Positions 17,163 through 26,590 of a stretch of 64,000 nt of DNA are shown here, one piece after another. Source of the DNA: Arthrobacter sp. ZGTC131 (lineage in GTDB: Bacteria > Actinomycetota > Actinomycetes > Actinomycetales > Micrococcaceae); contig NZ_PJIK01000014.1 in the NCBI RefSeq assembly GCF_002929275.1, positions 36,552 to 100,551 on the forward strand, written 5' to 3'. The translations under genes were made by a program, and so were the position numbers. The stretch's first letter is position 1; each line of letters starts with the position of its first letter. The notes beneath the pieces were generated by a model, which saw nothing but the letters and a program-made list of their open reading frames with translations, was not told the origin of the DNA and searched no databases.

Positions 17163-18176
17163 GTGACCCACGAACTGCTTACGATCGGGCGCATCAGCGT
17201 TGATATCTACCCGAACGACATTGGGGTGGACCTGGAGGACGTGTCGTCCTTCGGCAAGTACCTCGGTGGCTCCCCGTCCAATGTTGCTGTGGCAGCTGCC
17301 CGCCACGGCCGCCGCACGGCTGTCATCACCCGCACCGGCGCTGACGCCTTCGGAAACTACCTGCACCGCGAACTGCGCAAGTTCAACGTGGACGACTCAT
17401 TTGTCACGCCGGTGGCGGAATACCCCACCGCCGTAACCTTCTGTGCGATCAAGCCGCCCCACGATTTCCCGCTGTATTTCTACGGCCGCTTCCCCACCGC
17501 GCCGGACCTGCAGATCAGGGCCGACGAGCTGGACCTCGCAGCTATCAAAGGTGCCGGGATCTTCTGGTCAACCGTGACCGGCCTGTGCCAGGAGCCCAGC
17601 CGCGAGGCACACATCAAGGCCCACGAGGCACGGCCCCGCGCCGAGCTCCGCGAGGGCCAGTACACCATCCTTGATCTCGATTACCGCCCCATGTTCTGGG
17701 CCTCCGAGGAGGAAGCCCGTGCCGAGGTCGCCAAGGTCCTGCCGCACGTCACGGTAGCCATCGGCAACGACCAGGAGTGCGCCGTCGCCGTCGGGCAAGG
17801 CACCCCGGACGAGCAGGCGGACCGGCTACTGGCCGCCGGCGTGGAAATCGCCGTCGTCAAGCTTGGCCCGGAAGGCGTGATGGCCAAGACCCGCACCGAG
17901 CGCGTGGTCTCCGCCCCGGTACCCGTGGAAACCGTCAACGGCCTCGGAGCAGGGGACTCCTTCGGCGGGGCCTTCTGCCACGGACTGCTGTCCGGCTGGC
18001 CGCTCGCCCAGGTGCTCGACTACGCCAACGCCGCCGGCGCGCTCGTCGCCTCCCGCCTGTCCTGCGCCGATGCCATGCCGACGCCGGACGAGGTCACCTC
18101 GCTGCTGGCCGAACGCGGACGCCTGGTCCCCGGCCAGGATGCCAGCCAACTCGCCCCCGAAGGAGCGGCCCTGTGA
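17163..18176 (+). CDS. iolC: 5-dehydro-2-deoxygluconokinase
   Basis: This 337-residue PfkB-family kinase has the N-terminal glycine motif YLGGSPSNVAVAAARHGRR and the C-terminal VNGLGAGDSFGGAFCHGLL, whose Asp is the catalytic base. It phosphorylates 2-deoxy-5-keto-D-gluconate in myo-inositol degradation. Start GTG 17163. It is first in the iol operon and its stop overlaps the next gene's GTG (GTGA). Confidence 0.93.
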   Translation: MTHELLTIGRISVDIYPNDIGVDLEDVSSFGKYLGGSPSNVAVAAARHGRRTAVITRTGADAFGNYLHRELRKFNVDDSFVTPVAEYPTAVTFCAIKPPHDFPLYFYGRFPTAPDLQIRADELDLAAIKGAGIFWSTVTGLCQEPSREAHIKAHEARPRAELREGQYTILDLDYRPMFWASEEEARAEVAKVLPHVTVAIGNDQECAVAVGQGTPDEQADRLLAAGVEIAVVKLGPEGVMAKTRTERVVSAPVPVETVNGLGAGDSFGGAFCHGLLSGWPLAQVLDYANAAGALVASRLSCADAMPTPDEVTSLLAERGRLVPGQDASQLAPEGAAL

Positions 18177-19108
18177 GCCTCAACCCCGGTACCGCCACCC
18201 TCGCGGTGGATGACGACCCCCGCCGTTACGCGCATCTGAGCACCATCCGCCTGGAAGATCCGGACGCAATTGCCCGGGCAGCGAAGGCACGCCGCCGCCA
18301 CCCCGGCCCCAAATCCGGCAGGCAGAACTTCATCGTCGCCGCCGACCACCCGGCCCGCGGCGCCCTCGCCGTCGGCAGTGATCCGGTGGCCATGGCAGAC
18401 CGCCGCCAGCTCCTGGACCGGCTGCGGATCGCCCTGGCCAATCCGGACGTGGACGGCGTGCTGGCCTCGCCGGACATCATGGATGACCTGCTGCTGCTCG
18501 GCGCGCTGGACGGCAAGCTGCTGTTCGGCTCGATGAACCGCGGCGGACTCACCGGACTGGTGAACGAATTCGATGACCGGTTTACCGGCCACACGGCCGC
18601 AGCCCTGGAAGCGCTGGGCGCCGATGGCGGCAAGATGCTGACCCGGATCTGCCTGGGCGATCCGGACACCGTGTCCATGCTGGAGGCGACGGCCAAGGCC
18701 ATCGATTCCCTTGCAGAGCGCAAGCTGATCGCCATGGTGGAGCCGTTCCTGTCGGTCCGCGAGAACGGAAAGGTCCGCAACGACCTCTCCACCGACGCCG
18801 TGATCAAGTCCATCGCCATCGCCGAAGGCCTCGGCTCCACGAGCGCCTACACCTGGATGAAGCTGCCCGTCGTGGCAGAGATGGAACGGGTCATGGCCGC
18901 CACCACCATGCCCACAGTGCTGTTGGGCGGGGACCCCGAGGGAACGCAGGACGAAGTCTTCGCCACCTGGGAAGCCGCCCTCGCGCTTCCCGGCGTGCAG
19001 GGACTCACCGTCGGACGGACCCTGCTGTACCCGCAGGACGGCGATGTTGCCGGCGCAGTCGCCGCGGCCGCCTCCCTCCTCAAGCACACCACAGAAGTAT
19101 CGGAGTAA
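18173..19108 (+). CDS. Cgl0159-type (beta/alpha)8 aldolase-like protein
   Basis: This 311-residue protein starts at GTG 18173, overlapping iolC. It resembles the (beta/alpha)8-fold proteins found in actinobacterial iol operons (Corynebacterium Cgl0159 type): NFIVAADHPARGAL, LLFGSMNRGGLTG, MLTRICLGD, YTWMKLPVVAEM with a candidate Schiff-base lysine, and VLLGGDPEGTQDEVF. No separate iolJ is present in the window, and its position directly after iolC fits cleavage of 2-deoxy-5-keto-gluconate-6-phosphate to DHAP and malonate semialdehyde. The activity is inferred from context. Confidence 0.8.
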   Translation: MSLNPGTATLAVDDDPRRYAHLSTIRLEDPDAIARAAKARRRHPGPKSGRQNFIVAADHPARGALAVGSDPVAMADRRQLLDRLRIALANPDVDGVLASPDIMDDLLLLGALDGKLLFGSMNRGGLTGLVNEFDDRFTGHTAAALEALGADGGKMLTRICLGDPDTVSMLEATAKAIDSLAERKLIAMVEPFLSVRENGKVRNDLSTDAVIKSIAIAEGLGSTSAYTWMKLPVVAEMERVMAATTMPTVLLGGDPEGTQDEVFATWEAALALPGVQGLTVGRTLLYPQDGDVAGAVAAAASLLKHTTEVSE

Positions 19109-19114
19109 CCTCCC

Positions 19115-21076
19115 ATGGGAATGAGAACTGCAACAGGCACCCGCCGAATGACCGTGGCCCAGGCCGTGGTGGAGTACCTCTCCAAGCAGTACACCGTTGA
19201 CCGCATCGGCAGCGAAGACTACCGGGAACGCCTGATCCCGGGCACGTTCGGGATCTTCGGCCACGGCAACGTGGCCGGCGTGGGCCAGGCACTGAAGCAG
19301 TACCAGCAGCAGGATCCGGCGATCATGCCCTACTACCAGGGCCGCAACGAACAGGCACAGGCGCACCAGGCCGTGGGCTATGCCCGCCACACCCGCCGCC
19401 GCCAGACGTTCGCCATCAGCACGTCGATCGGGCCGGGATCCTCGAACCTGCTGACCGGCGCGGCACTGGCCACCACCAACCGGCTGCCGGTGCTGCTGCT
19501 GCCGAGTGACACCTTTGCCACCCGCGCCGCCGACCCTGTCCTGCAGCAGCTCGAGCAGCCCTACGCGTACGACATCACGGTCAACGACGCCTTCCGTCCG
19601 TTGTCCAAGTTCTTTGACCGGGTCTCCCGGCCCGAGCAGCTGTTCTCCGCGTTCCACCATGGCCTGCGGGTCCTGACGGATCCGGCCGAGACCGGTGCGG
19701 TGACCATCTCGCTGCCGCAGGACGTCCAGGCCGAGGCGTTCGACGTGCCCGAGGAATTCCTGGCAGAACGCGAGTGGCGGATCCGCCGCCCCGACGCCGA
19801 CGATGAGGACATCCGCCGCGCCGCCGAAGCCATCCGCGCCGCGAAGCGCCCGCTCATCATCGCAGGCGGCGGCGTCCTCTACGCCTACGCCAACGATGAA
19901 CTCGCCAGGTTCGTGGAACTGACTGGCATCCCGGTCGGCAACACCCAGGCCGGCGTCGGCGTCCTTCCCTGGGACTCCAAGTTCTCCCTCGGCGCGATCG
20001 GCTCCACGGGCACGACGGCGGCCAACGCCATCGCCGCGGAGGCGGACCTGATCATCGGGATCGGCACCCGCTATGAGGACTTCACCACCGCCTCGCGGAC
20101 CGCGTTCCAGAACCCGGACGTGAAGTTCATCAACATCAACGTCGCCGCCATCGACGCCTACAAGCACGGCACCACCCTGCCGATCGTGGCCGATGCGCGC
20201 AAGGCCCTTCTCAAGCTGAACCAGGCCCTGGGCGGCTACCGCGTGGGCGCGGACCTGGAACAGCAGGTCGCGGCGGAAAAGCAGCGCTGGGACGCCACGG
20301 TGGACGAGGCGTTCGACACCCGGTTCACCCCGCTTCCGGCCCAGAACGAGATCATCGGCGCCACCAGCCGGGCCATGGATGCGGCGGACGTCGTCATCTG
20401 TGCCGCGGGCTCGCTTCCGGGCGACCTGCACAAGATGTGGCGCGTCCGGGACCCGTTCGGCTACCACGTCGAATACGCCTACTCCTGCATGGGCTACGAA
20501 ATCCCCGGCGGTCTGGGCGTCAAGCGCGCGGCCCTGGCGGAAGCGGCAGCGGGCGGCGACCAGCGCGACGTCGTCGTGATGGTCGGGGACGGCTCCTACC
20601 TGATGATGCACACGGAACTGGTCACCGCCGTCGCCGAACGCATCAAGCTGATCGTGGTCCTGATCCAGAACCACGGCTACGCGTCTATCGGCTCGCTCTC
20701 CGAATCGTTGGGATCGCAGCGCTTCGGCACGCAGTACCGGGCCCTGAACGAGGAACAGCACAGCTTCGACGCGGGCGAAACCCTTCCGGTGGACCTGGCC
20801 CTGAACGCCGAGTCCCTCGGCGTGAAGGTCATCCGGATCGAACCGGGGGAGAAGGTTATCGCCGAACTCGAGCAGGCCATCCGCGACGCCAAGGCAGCCC
20901 CGGAACGCGGCGGCCCCATCCTGATCCACGTCGAATCCGACCCGCTGCTGGACGCCCCGAGCTCCGAATCCTGGTGGGACGTTCCCGTCTCCCAGGTCTC
21001 CGACCTCGACTCCACGCAGCAGGCCTTCAAAACGTACAGCGACCACAAGAGCCGCCAGCGCAAGCTGCTGGGCTGA
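19115..21076 (+). CDS. iolD: 3D-(3,5/4)-trihydroxycyclohexane-1,2-dione hydrolase
   Basis: This 653-residue ThDP-dependent enzyme opens the inositol-derived ring. It has the N-terminal ThDP-fold segment (GTFGIFGHGNVAGVGQAL, with YYQGRNEQAQAHQAVGYA carrying the catalytic Glu region). The C-terminal ThDP motif is MVGDGSYLMMHTELVTAV through QNHGYASIGS. The length is typical of IolD. GGAG overlapping the upstream stop serves as the ribosome-binding site. It lies six bases after the aldolase-like gene. Confidence 0.93.
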   Translation: MGMRTATGTRRMTVAQAVVEYLSKQYTVDRIGSEDYRERLIPGTFGIFGHGNVAGVGQALKQYQQQDPAIMPYYQGRNEQAQAHQAVGYARHTRRRQTFAISTSIGPGSSNLLTGAALATTNRLPVLLLPSDTFATRAADPVLQQLEQPYAYDITVNDAFRPLSKFFDRVSRPEQLFSAFHHGLRVLTDPAETGAVTISLPQDVQAEAFDVPEEFLAEREWRIRRPDADDEDIRRAAEAIRAAKRPLIIAGGGVLYAYANDELARFVELTGIPVGNTQAGVGVLPWDSKFSLGAIGSTGTTAANAIAAEADLIIGIGTRYEDFTTASRTAFQNPDVKFININVAAIDAYKHGTTLPIVADARKALLKLNQALGGYRVGADLEQQVAAEKQRWDATVDEAFDTRFTPLPAQNEIIGATSRAMDAADVVICAAGSLPGDLHKMWRVRDPFGYHVEYAYSCMGYEIPGGLGVKRAALAEAAAGGDQRDVVVMVGDGSYLMMHTELVTAVAERIKLIVVLIQNHGYASIGSLSESLGSQRFGTQYRALNEEQHSFDAGETLPVDLALNAESLGVKVIRIEPGEKVIAELEQAIRDAKAAPERGGPILIHVESDPLLDAPSSESWWDVPVSQVSDLDSTQQAFKTYSDHKSRQRKLLG

Positions 21077-21123
21077 CCCCCTCGCGAACAAATCACCCTT
21101 CGACCACTCAAGGAAGAGTCCCC

Positions 21124-22770
21124 ATGACTGCCATTACCGGCCAGAGCACCACTACCACCATCAACCACTTCATCAACGGCGCCGAGACCGCCGGCGAAGG
21201 CACCCGCACCCAGCCTGTCTACAACCCCGCCACGGGCGCCGTGAGCGGCGAACTCCGGCTGGCCAACCGTGCCGACCTGGACACCACCGTCGCCGCGGCC
21301 CGCACCGCTGCGGACTCCTGGGGCGACATCTCCCTGGCCAGGCGCACCGCGGTGCTGTTTAAGTTCCGCGAACTCGTCGCCGCCCACATTGACGAGCTCG
21401 CCGAGCTCATCACCGCCGAGCACGGCAAGGTCCTCTCCGACGCCAAGGGCGAGATCGGCCGCGGCCTGGAGGTCATCGAGTTCGCCTGCGGCATCCCGTC
21501 CCTGCTCAAGGGCGACTACTCGGACCAGGTCTCCACCGGCATCGACGTCTTCTCCTTCCGGGAGCCGCTCGGCGTCGTCGCCGGCATCACCCCGTTCAAC
21601 TTCCCCGTCATGGTGCCGCTGTGGATGGCACCGATGGCCATCGCCACCGGCAACGCCTTTATCCTCAAGCCCTCCGAGCGCGATCCTTCCGCCTCGATGC
21701 TGCTGGCGAAGCTCTGGAAGCAGGCCGGCCTGCCCGACGGCGTCTTCCAGGTCCTGCACGGCGACAAGGAAACCGTGGACGGGCTCCTGACCCACCCGGA
21801 CGTGGACGGCATCTCCTTCGTGGGTTCCACCCCGATCGCCCAGTACGTCCACGAAACCGCCACCAAGCACGGCAAACGCGTCCAGGCCCTGGGCGGGGCG
21901 AAGAACCACGCCATCATCATGCCCGACGCCGACCTCGACAACGCCGCCGACCACCTCGCCGCCGCGGCCTTCGGCTCCGCCGGGGAACGCTGCATGGCCA
22001 TCTCCGTCGCCGTCGCCGTGGGCGACGCCGCAGAGCTGCTGGTCAAAAAGGTCGAGGAGCGTGCCTTGGCCGTGAAGGTCGACAACGGGACCGCGCCCGG
22101 CGCAGAAATGGGCCCGGTCATCACCCCGGCGTCCAAGGACCGGATCGTGAAGATCGTCACCGAAGCCGAAACCGCCGGCGCCGCCATGGTGGTGGACGGC
22201 CGCGACCTCGTGGTCTCCGGCCACGAGGAAGGCTTCTGGGTCGGCCCCACCGTCCTGGACCACGTCAAGACCGAAATGACCGCCTACACGGAGGAAATCT
22301 TCGGCCCCGTCCTCGTCGTGGTCCGCGTCGACAGCTTGGAAGACGGCATCGCCCTGATCAACTCCAACCCGTACGGCAACGGCACCGCCATCTTCACCTC
22401 CTCCGGCGCGAACGCCCGCAAATTCCAGCGCTCCGTAACCGTGGGCATGATCGGCATCAACGTGCCCCTTCCCGTCCCCGTTGCCTACCACTCCTTCGGC
22501 GGCTGGAAGGCCTCACTGTTCGGTGACAAGCACATCTACGGCCCCGAAGGCGTCTCCTTCTACACTCGCGGCAAAGTAGTCACCTCCCGCTGGCCCGAAC
22601 CCACCCACGCCTCCGGCGCCTCCTACAACTTCCCCTCCCACGCCGACGACAGCCACCACGTGCGCCACGACGGCATTGCGGAAGGACTTCCCGACGAGCT
22701 GCACGGCGGCGAGGACGCCGTTCCCGGACGGGCTGACGATGACAGCGAAGGACGGGCGCGCCGGGACTGA
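21124..22770 (+). CDS. mmsA: Methylmalonate-semialdehyde dehydrogenase (CoA-acylating)
   Basis: The 548-residue ALDH-superfamily enzyme converts (methyl)malonate semialdehyde to an acyl-CoA, the last step of inositol degradation (also called iolA). It has the FNFPVMVPLWM segment, the NAD-binding ISFVGSTPIAQYV and the catalytic cysteine in GSAGERCMAIS. Start ATG 21124 follows an AAGGAAGAG ribosome-binding site. The C-terminal 35-40 residues (after VRHDGIAEGLPDEL) are acidic and Arg-rich and extend past the usual end of the family at about 500 residues. Confidence 0.92.
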   Translation: MTAITGQSTTTTINHFINGAETAGEGTRTQPVYNPATGAVSGELRLANRADLDTTVAAARTAADSWGDISLARRTAVLFKFRELVAAHIDELAELITAEHGKVLSDAKGEIGRGLEVIEFACGIPSLLKGDYSDQVSTGIDVFSFREPLGVVAGITPFNFPVMVPLWMAPMAIATGNAFILKPSERDPSASMLLAKLWKQAGLPDGVFQVLHGDKETVDGLLTHPDVDGISFVGSTPIAQYVHETATKHGKRVQALGGAKNHAIIMPDADLDNAADHLAAAAFGSAGERCMAISVAVAVGDAAELLVKKVEERALAVKVDNGTAPGAEMGPVITPASKDRIVKIVTEAETAGAAMVVDGRDLVVSGHEEGFWVGPTVLDHVKTEMTAYTEEIFGPVLVVVRVDSLEDGIALINSNPYGNGTAIFTSSGANARKFQRSVTVGMIGINVPLPVPVAYHSFGGWKASLFGDKHIYGPEGVSFYTRGKVVTSRWPEPTHASGASYNFPSHADDSHHVRHDGIAEGLPDELHGGEDAVPGRADDDSEGRARRD

Positions 22771-22841
22771 CGCCCCTTCCACCGATGCCGGATCATGCCA
22801 CCCCGGCCCGCCCACCCCGACAACAGAAAGACAACGCTGTC

Positions 22842-23759
22842 ATGACAGACAAAGAGAACAAGCTCATCATTGGCACCGCGCCGGACTCCTGGGGCGTCTG
22901 GTTCGCGGATGACCCCCAGCAGACCCCGTGGGAGCGCTTCCTCGACGAAGTAGCCGAATCCGGCTACAAGTGGATCGAACTGGGCCCCTACGGCTACCTT
23001 CCTAACGACCCCACCCGGCTGGCCGAAGAACTCAAGCAGCGCGACCTGAAGGTCACCGCGGGAACGGTGTTCACCGCGTTCCACCGCGGCCTGGACCAGT
23101 GGGAAAAGGCCTGGGAGCCGGCCCGCAAGGTCGCGGAGCTCACGGCGGCCATGGGCGGCGAGCACATCGTGGTCATCCCGGCCATGTGGCGCGATGACGT
23201 CACCGGCGAAGCGGTGGAAAGCGGGGAGCTCACCGAAAAGGCCTGGGGCGACCTGTTCGCCGGCCACAACCGCCTGGGCAAGACGCTGCTGGAGGACTTC
23301 GGCCTGAAGCAGCAGTTCCACTCGCACGCCGATTCCCACGTTGGGGCGCAGGCGGACATCGAAACCCTTTTGGGGGCCACGGACCCGAAGTACCTGAACC
23401 TGTGCCTGGACACCGGTCATGCCGAATACTGCGGCGCCTCCAGCCTGGAGCTGATCAAGAACTACCCGGACCGCATCGGCTACCTGCACCTGAAGCAGAT
23501 CAACCCGGACATCCTGAAGAAGGTCAACGAGGAAAACATGACCTGGGCCGCGGCTAACCTCGCCGGCGTCATGACCGAGCCGCCGAACGGGCTGCCCGAC
23601 CTCCGCGCCGTGATCGAAGCCGTGGAGGCCCTGAACCGCCCCATCTTCGGCATCGTGGAACAGGACATGTACCCGGTGGCCTTCGACGTTCCCATGCCGA
23701 TCGCCAAGCGCACCCGCAACTACCTTTTGTCCTGCGGCTCCCGCACGGTCGTCAACTAA
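22842..23759 (+). CDS. iolE: Inosose dehydratase-type TIM-barrel protein
   Basis: The 305-residue AP-endonuclease-2/xylose-isomerase-like TIM barrel begins IIGTAPDSWGVWFADDPQQT (IolE-like: GTAPDSWG). Putative metal ligands are spread through HSHADSHVG, NLCLDTGHAEY and YLHLKQ. Start ATG 22842 is chosen rather than the in-frame ATG at 22785. IolE dehydrates 2-keto-myo-inositol. The gene order D-A-E-G-H supports IolE, but an inosose isomerase (IolI) remains possible. Confidence 0.82.
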   Translation: MTDKENKLIIGTAPDSWGVWFADDPQQTPWERFLDEVAESGYKWIELGPYGYLPNDPTRLAEELKQRDLKVTAGTVFTAFHRGLDQWEKAWEPARKVAELTAAMGGEHIVVIPAMWRDDVTGEAVESGELTEKAWGDLFAGHNRLGKTLLEDFGLKQQFHSHADSHVGAQADIETLLGATDPKYLNLCLDTGHAEYCGASSLELIKNYPDRIGYLHLKQINPDILKKVNEENMTWAAANLAGVMTEPPNGLPDLRAVIEAVEALNRPIFGIVEQDMYPVAFDVPMPIAKRTRNYLLSCGSRTVVN

Positions 23760-23795
23760 CCGCCGCCCAGGCACCTGAAACGTAAGGAAAAAACA

Positions 23796-24809
23796 ATGAC
23801 TGAAACCCTTCGCGTCGCTGTCATCGGCGCCGGCCGCATGGGCGCGGACCACATCCAGCGGCTCAACACGCGCATCCACGGCGCAGAAGTGGCCGCCGTC
23901 GTGGACGTCGACCTCGCCCGTGCGCAGGCCGCCATCGAGGGCATCCCCGGCGCGGTGGCCCTGGCCGATGCCGAGGAGGCCCTCAACAACGGTGACGTCA
24001 ACGCCGTCCTGATCGCCACGCCCGGCTTCCTGCACGAGGACATCCTGCTCAGGGCAATCGCGAAGGACATCCCCATCCTCTGCGAAAAGCCGCTCACGCC
24101 CGACGCCGAATCAGCTTGGAAGATCGTCCAGGCCGAGGAGAAACTGGGCCGCAAGCGCATCCAGGTGGGATTCATGCGCCGCTTCGATGCCGAGTACGCC
24201 GCCCTCGGCTCCATCATCCGCGACGGCGACCTCGGCGAGCTGCTGATGCTGCACCACCAGCATCGCAATCCCACCACCCCCGCGGGCTTCACCAACGAGA
24301 TGCTGATCAACGACTCGGTGGTGCACGAGTTCGACGCCATCCGCTTCTTCACCGGCGAGGAAATCACCAGCGTCCAGGTCCGCCTGGGCAAGGCCACGAG
24401 GAACGCACCGGCCGGCCAGCACGATCCGCAGCACGTCCTCATCGAGACCGAGTCCGGAGTCCTGGCCGACGTCGAAATCTACGTCAACGCCAAGTTCGGC
24501 TACGAAGTGGCCACCCAGGCCTCCTTCGAAGACGGCATCGTGAACATCGGCGGCGACCAAGGTCCCTACACCCGCAGCGCCGGCCGCTGGGGCGGCAACG
24601 TGACCCCCGGCTTCGAAGAGCGCTTCGGTGCGGCGTACGACGTCGAAATCCAGGCCTGGGTGGACGCTGCGGTCCGCGGCGAAATCGGCGGCCCCAGCGC
24701 CTGGGACGGCTACGCCACCGCCGCGTGCTGCGAGGCCGGCGTTGAGGCGCAGAAGAACGGCGAAAAGGTCGCCGTGAAGCTGAATTCCAAGCCAGCCCTC
24801 TACAGCTGA
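23796..24809 (+). CDS. iolG: Inositol 2-dehydrogenase
   Basis: The 337-residue Gfo/Idh/MocA oxidoreductase has the NAD-binding GAGRMGADHIQRL and the conserved CEKPLTPDAESAW (lysine near residue 97). The C-terminal domain motif is MLINDSVVHEFDAIRF, with the DxxxHD-like catalytic histidine. It oxidises myo-inositol to 2-keto-myo-inositol. It lies inside the iol operon, 36 bp after iolE. A second paralog is at 33965-34999. Confidence 0.9.
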   Translation: MTETLRVAVIGAGRMGADHIQRLNTRIHGAEVAAVVDVDLARAQAAIEGIPGAVALADAEEALNNGDVNAVLIATPGFLHEDILLRAIAKDIPILCEKPLTPDAESAWKIVQAEEKLGRKRIQVGFMRRFDAEYAALGSIIRDGDLGELLMLHHQHRNPTTPAGFTNEMLINDSVVHEFDAIRFFTGEEITSVQVRLGKATRNAPAGQHDPQHVLIETESGVLADVEIYVNAKFGYEVATQASFEDGIVNIGGDQGPYTRSAGRWGGNVTPGFEERFGAAYDVEIQAWVDAAVRGEIGGPSAWDGYATAACCEAGVEAQKNGEKVAVKLNSKPALYS

Positions 24810-24895
24810 GAACAGGGGAAGGGCCGGCACTGGCCGGTCCCTTCCCCTCGTTCCGGTCCTTTGCACAAACTGACTGATCCACAATGGAGTGCCCC

Positions 24896-25771
24896 GTGAA
24901 AATTGCCCTCGATCCCACGCCGTTCCACCACAGCCACAGCCTGCTGGAATTCCCCAAGGTAGTGGCGGACCTCGGCTACAAGTACATGCAGATGACCCCG
25001 CACCCGGACTTCATCCCGTTCTTCAACCACCCCAAGGCTGACGACGAACTCGTGGGTCAGCTGAAGAAGTCCTGCCGGGACGCCGGGATCGAAATTGCTT
25101 CCGTCCTGCCGGTGCTGCGCTGGTCCGGGCCGGACGAGGACGCCCGCGAGGCCGCCGTCCGCTACTGGAAGCGCGCCATCCAAATCACGGTTGACCTGGG
25201 CGTGGGCACCATGAACACGGAATTCAGCGGCCGCCCCGAGAAGGCAGAAGAATCCGAGCGCGCCTTCTACCGCTCCATGGAGGAACTGCTGCCGATCATC
25301 GAGCGCGAAGGCATCGACCTCCTCATCGATCCGCACCCGGACGATTTCGTGGAAGAAGGCCTTGCCGCGATCCGGGTGATCCGCGGCCTGAACTCCAAGA
25401 ACGTGGGCCTCGTCTACGTTGCGTCCCACAGCTTCCACATGCAGAACGCGCCGCTGGACATCATGCGCGCGGCGGGGGACAAGCTGCGCCTGGTCCATGT
25501 CGCCGACACCATGGATCACCACGCCTCGCACGGGCTGCGCTACATCACCAACCCGCCCGGCAACCCGGTCCGGGTGCACCAGCACCTGAAAATTGGCGAC
25601 GGCGACGTCAACTGGGACGAGTTCTTCGGCGGCCTGAAGGAAATCGACTTCCTGGACCGCGACGACACCGTGATGGTGTCCAGCGTCTTCGCCGAAGACG
25701 ACAACGCCCAGGACGTGTCGCGGTATCAGCTGGAGACCATGAAGCAGTACGTCCAGAAGGTCAGCGTATGA
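24896..25771 (+). CDS. iolH: IolH-type sugar phosphate isomerase/epimerase
   Basis: The 291-residue TIM barrel begins VKIALDPTPFHHSHSLLEFP, matching IolH. Start GTG 24896 is preferred over ATG 24884 because GGAG lies six bases before it and nothing SD-like precedes the ATG. Putative metal ligands occur in LLIDPHPDDFVEEG, SHSFHMQN and RLVHVADTMDHH. The exact reaction of IolH is not established. Its stop overlaps the ATG of the transporter remnant. Confidence 0.85.
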   Translation: MKIALDPTPFHHSHSLLEFPKVVADLGYKYMQMTPHPDFIPFFNHPKADDELVGQLKKSCRDAGIEIASVLPVLRWSGPDEDAREAAVRYWKRAIQITVDLGVGTMNTEFSGRPEKAEESERAFYRSMEELLPIIEREGIDLLIDPHPDDFVEEGLAAIRVIRGLNSKNVGLVYVASHSFHMQNAPLDIMRAAGDKLRLVHVADTMDHHASHGLRYITNPPGNPVRVHQHLKIGDGDVNWDEFFGGLKEIDFLDRDDTVMVSSVFAEDDNAQDVSRYQLETMKQYVQKVSV

Positions 25772-25887
25772 GGCAACCGGAAGACACTCTCGTAGGCTCA
25801 GCCTGGGTGAAGCGCGTGGTGCCGGAAACCCGGGGCAAGAGCCTCGAGGACTTGAAGCACTACTTCAACCAGCTCGCCGCGAAATAA
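25768..25887 (+). pseudogene. Remnant of an MFS sugar-porter (IolT-like) gene
   Basis: A 39-codon ORF overlaps the iolH stop by ATGA. Its second half, VKRVVPETRGKSLEDLKHYF, is the hallmark C-terminal tail of MFS sugar porters (PETKGRSLEE pattern). All twelve membrane helices that should precede it are missing. The simplest reading is an internal deletion of an inositol permease gene that once closed the operon, leaving its start region fused to its last 25-30 codons. Whether the short peptide is still translated is unknown. Confidence 0.75.
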
Positions 25888-25897
25888 GTCCGCCCGC

Positions 25898-25941
25898 AAC
25901 AAAGCCCCGCCCCGCATCAGATGCGGGGCAGGGCTTTTGTT
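25898..25941 (+). terminator. Terminator of the iol operon
   Basis: AACAAAGCCCCGCCCCGCAT (25898-25917) pairs with 25921-25941 (ATGCGGGGC, GGGCTTTTGTT) with a single internal mismatch, forming an approximately 20-bp stem with a 3-nt loop. T-runs occur on both ends, so it could act in both directions, which also suits the convergent MarR gene. Confidence 0.88.
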
Positions 25942-25980
25942 CGTCCGTTTTTGTGTGTCCAGGCTGCTACCTCACAGCGG

Positions 25981-26430
25981 TCAGAGCCGGGCGTGCAGCC
26001 GGGGGAGGGCGTCCACCAGGGGGGCCAGCTCGGGGACGTCCTGTGCCTCGGCCAGGGTCCGCTCCAGCGTTGCGTCGTGGACCGGGCGCGCCTCCTCCAA
26101 CAGCTTGATCCCGCTGTCCGTGAGTTCGGTGTAAATGCCGCGGCGGTCGTCGGCACACAGGATGCGCGTCAGCAGCCCGCGGTCCTCCAGCCGGTTCACC
26201 AGGCGCGTGGTGGCACTCGCGCTCAGCGCGGTGGCCCGTGCCAGCTGCTGCATGCGCATATGCCAGCCGTCCTGCCGGCTGAGCGCGTCCAGCACGGTGT
26301 ACTCCACGACGGACAGCTGCGCCTGGCCCTGCAGCGAGCGTTCGAGTTCCGCTTCGATCAGTCCGTGCAGCGCCGCCAGGGTCCGCCAGCCCTGCGCGCG
26401 CACTTCCACGGCGTCGTCCTTGATGCCCAT
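25981..26430 (-). CDS. MarR-family transcriptional regulator
   Basis: This 149-residue winged-helix regulator starts at ATG 26430 with a GGAGG ribosome-binding site. It has the MarR pattern LSVVEYTVLDALSRQ, recognition region ALSASATTRLVNRLEDRGLL and wing ILCADDRRGIYTELTDSG. It is divergent from an MFS transporter and probably controls it. The 160-bp intergenic region contains GTTGC/GCAAC half sites (TTGC near 26486, GCAAC near 26513 and 26531) that could form its operator. Confidence 0.88.
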   Translation of the reverse strand: MGIKDDAVEVRAQGWRTLAALHGLIEAELERSLQGQAQLSVVEYTVLDALSRQDGWHMRMQQLARATALSASATTRLVNRLEDRGLLTRILCADDRRGIYTELTDSGIKLLEEARPVHDATLERTLAEAQDVPELAPLVDALPRLHARL

Positions 26431-26590
26431 CGTTTTTCCTCCTTCAGCATGCCCGTCACTGGAAGCGGGGCAGCCCAAATAAATAGTTGCTTGCGCGGGG
26501 TATCTGCTTGTGCAACAATAAATAACGCGTCTGCAACTACTAGCGTACGCGCCCCACTCCCTTCCGTACAGTATCCAAAGGAGCACTTGC

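Noticed and set aside
18020-21091. 1023-codon open frame on the minus strand opposite iolC to iolD
   Set aside because: It is the antisense shadow of well-recognised iol genes; long open antisense frames are common in DNA this GC-rich and the translation is a low-complexity Gly/Arg/Val/His mix.
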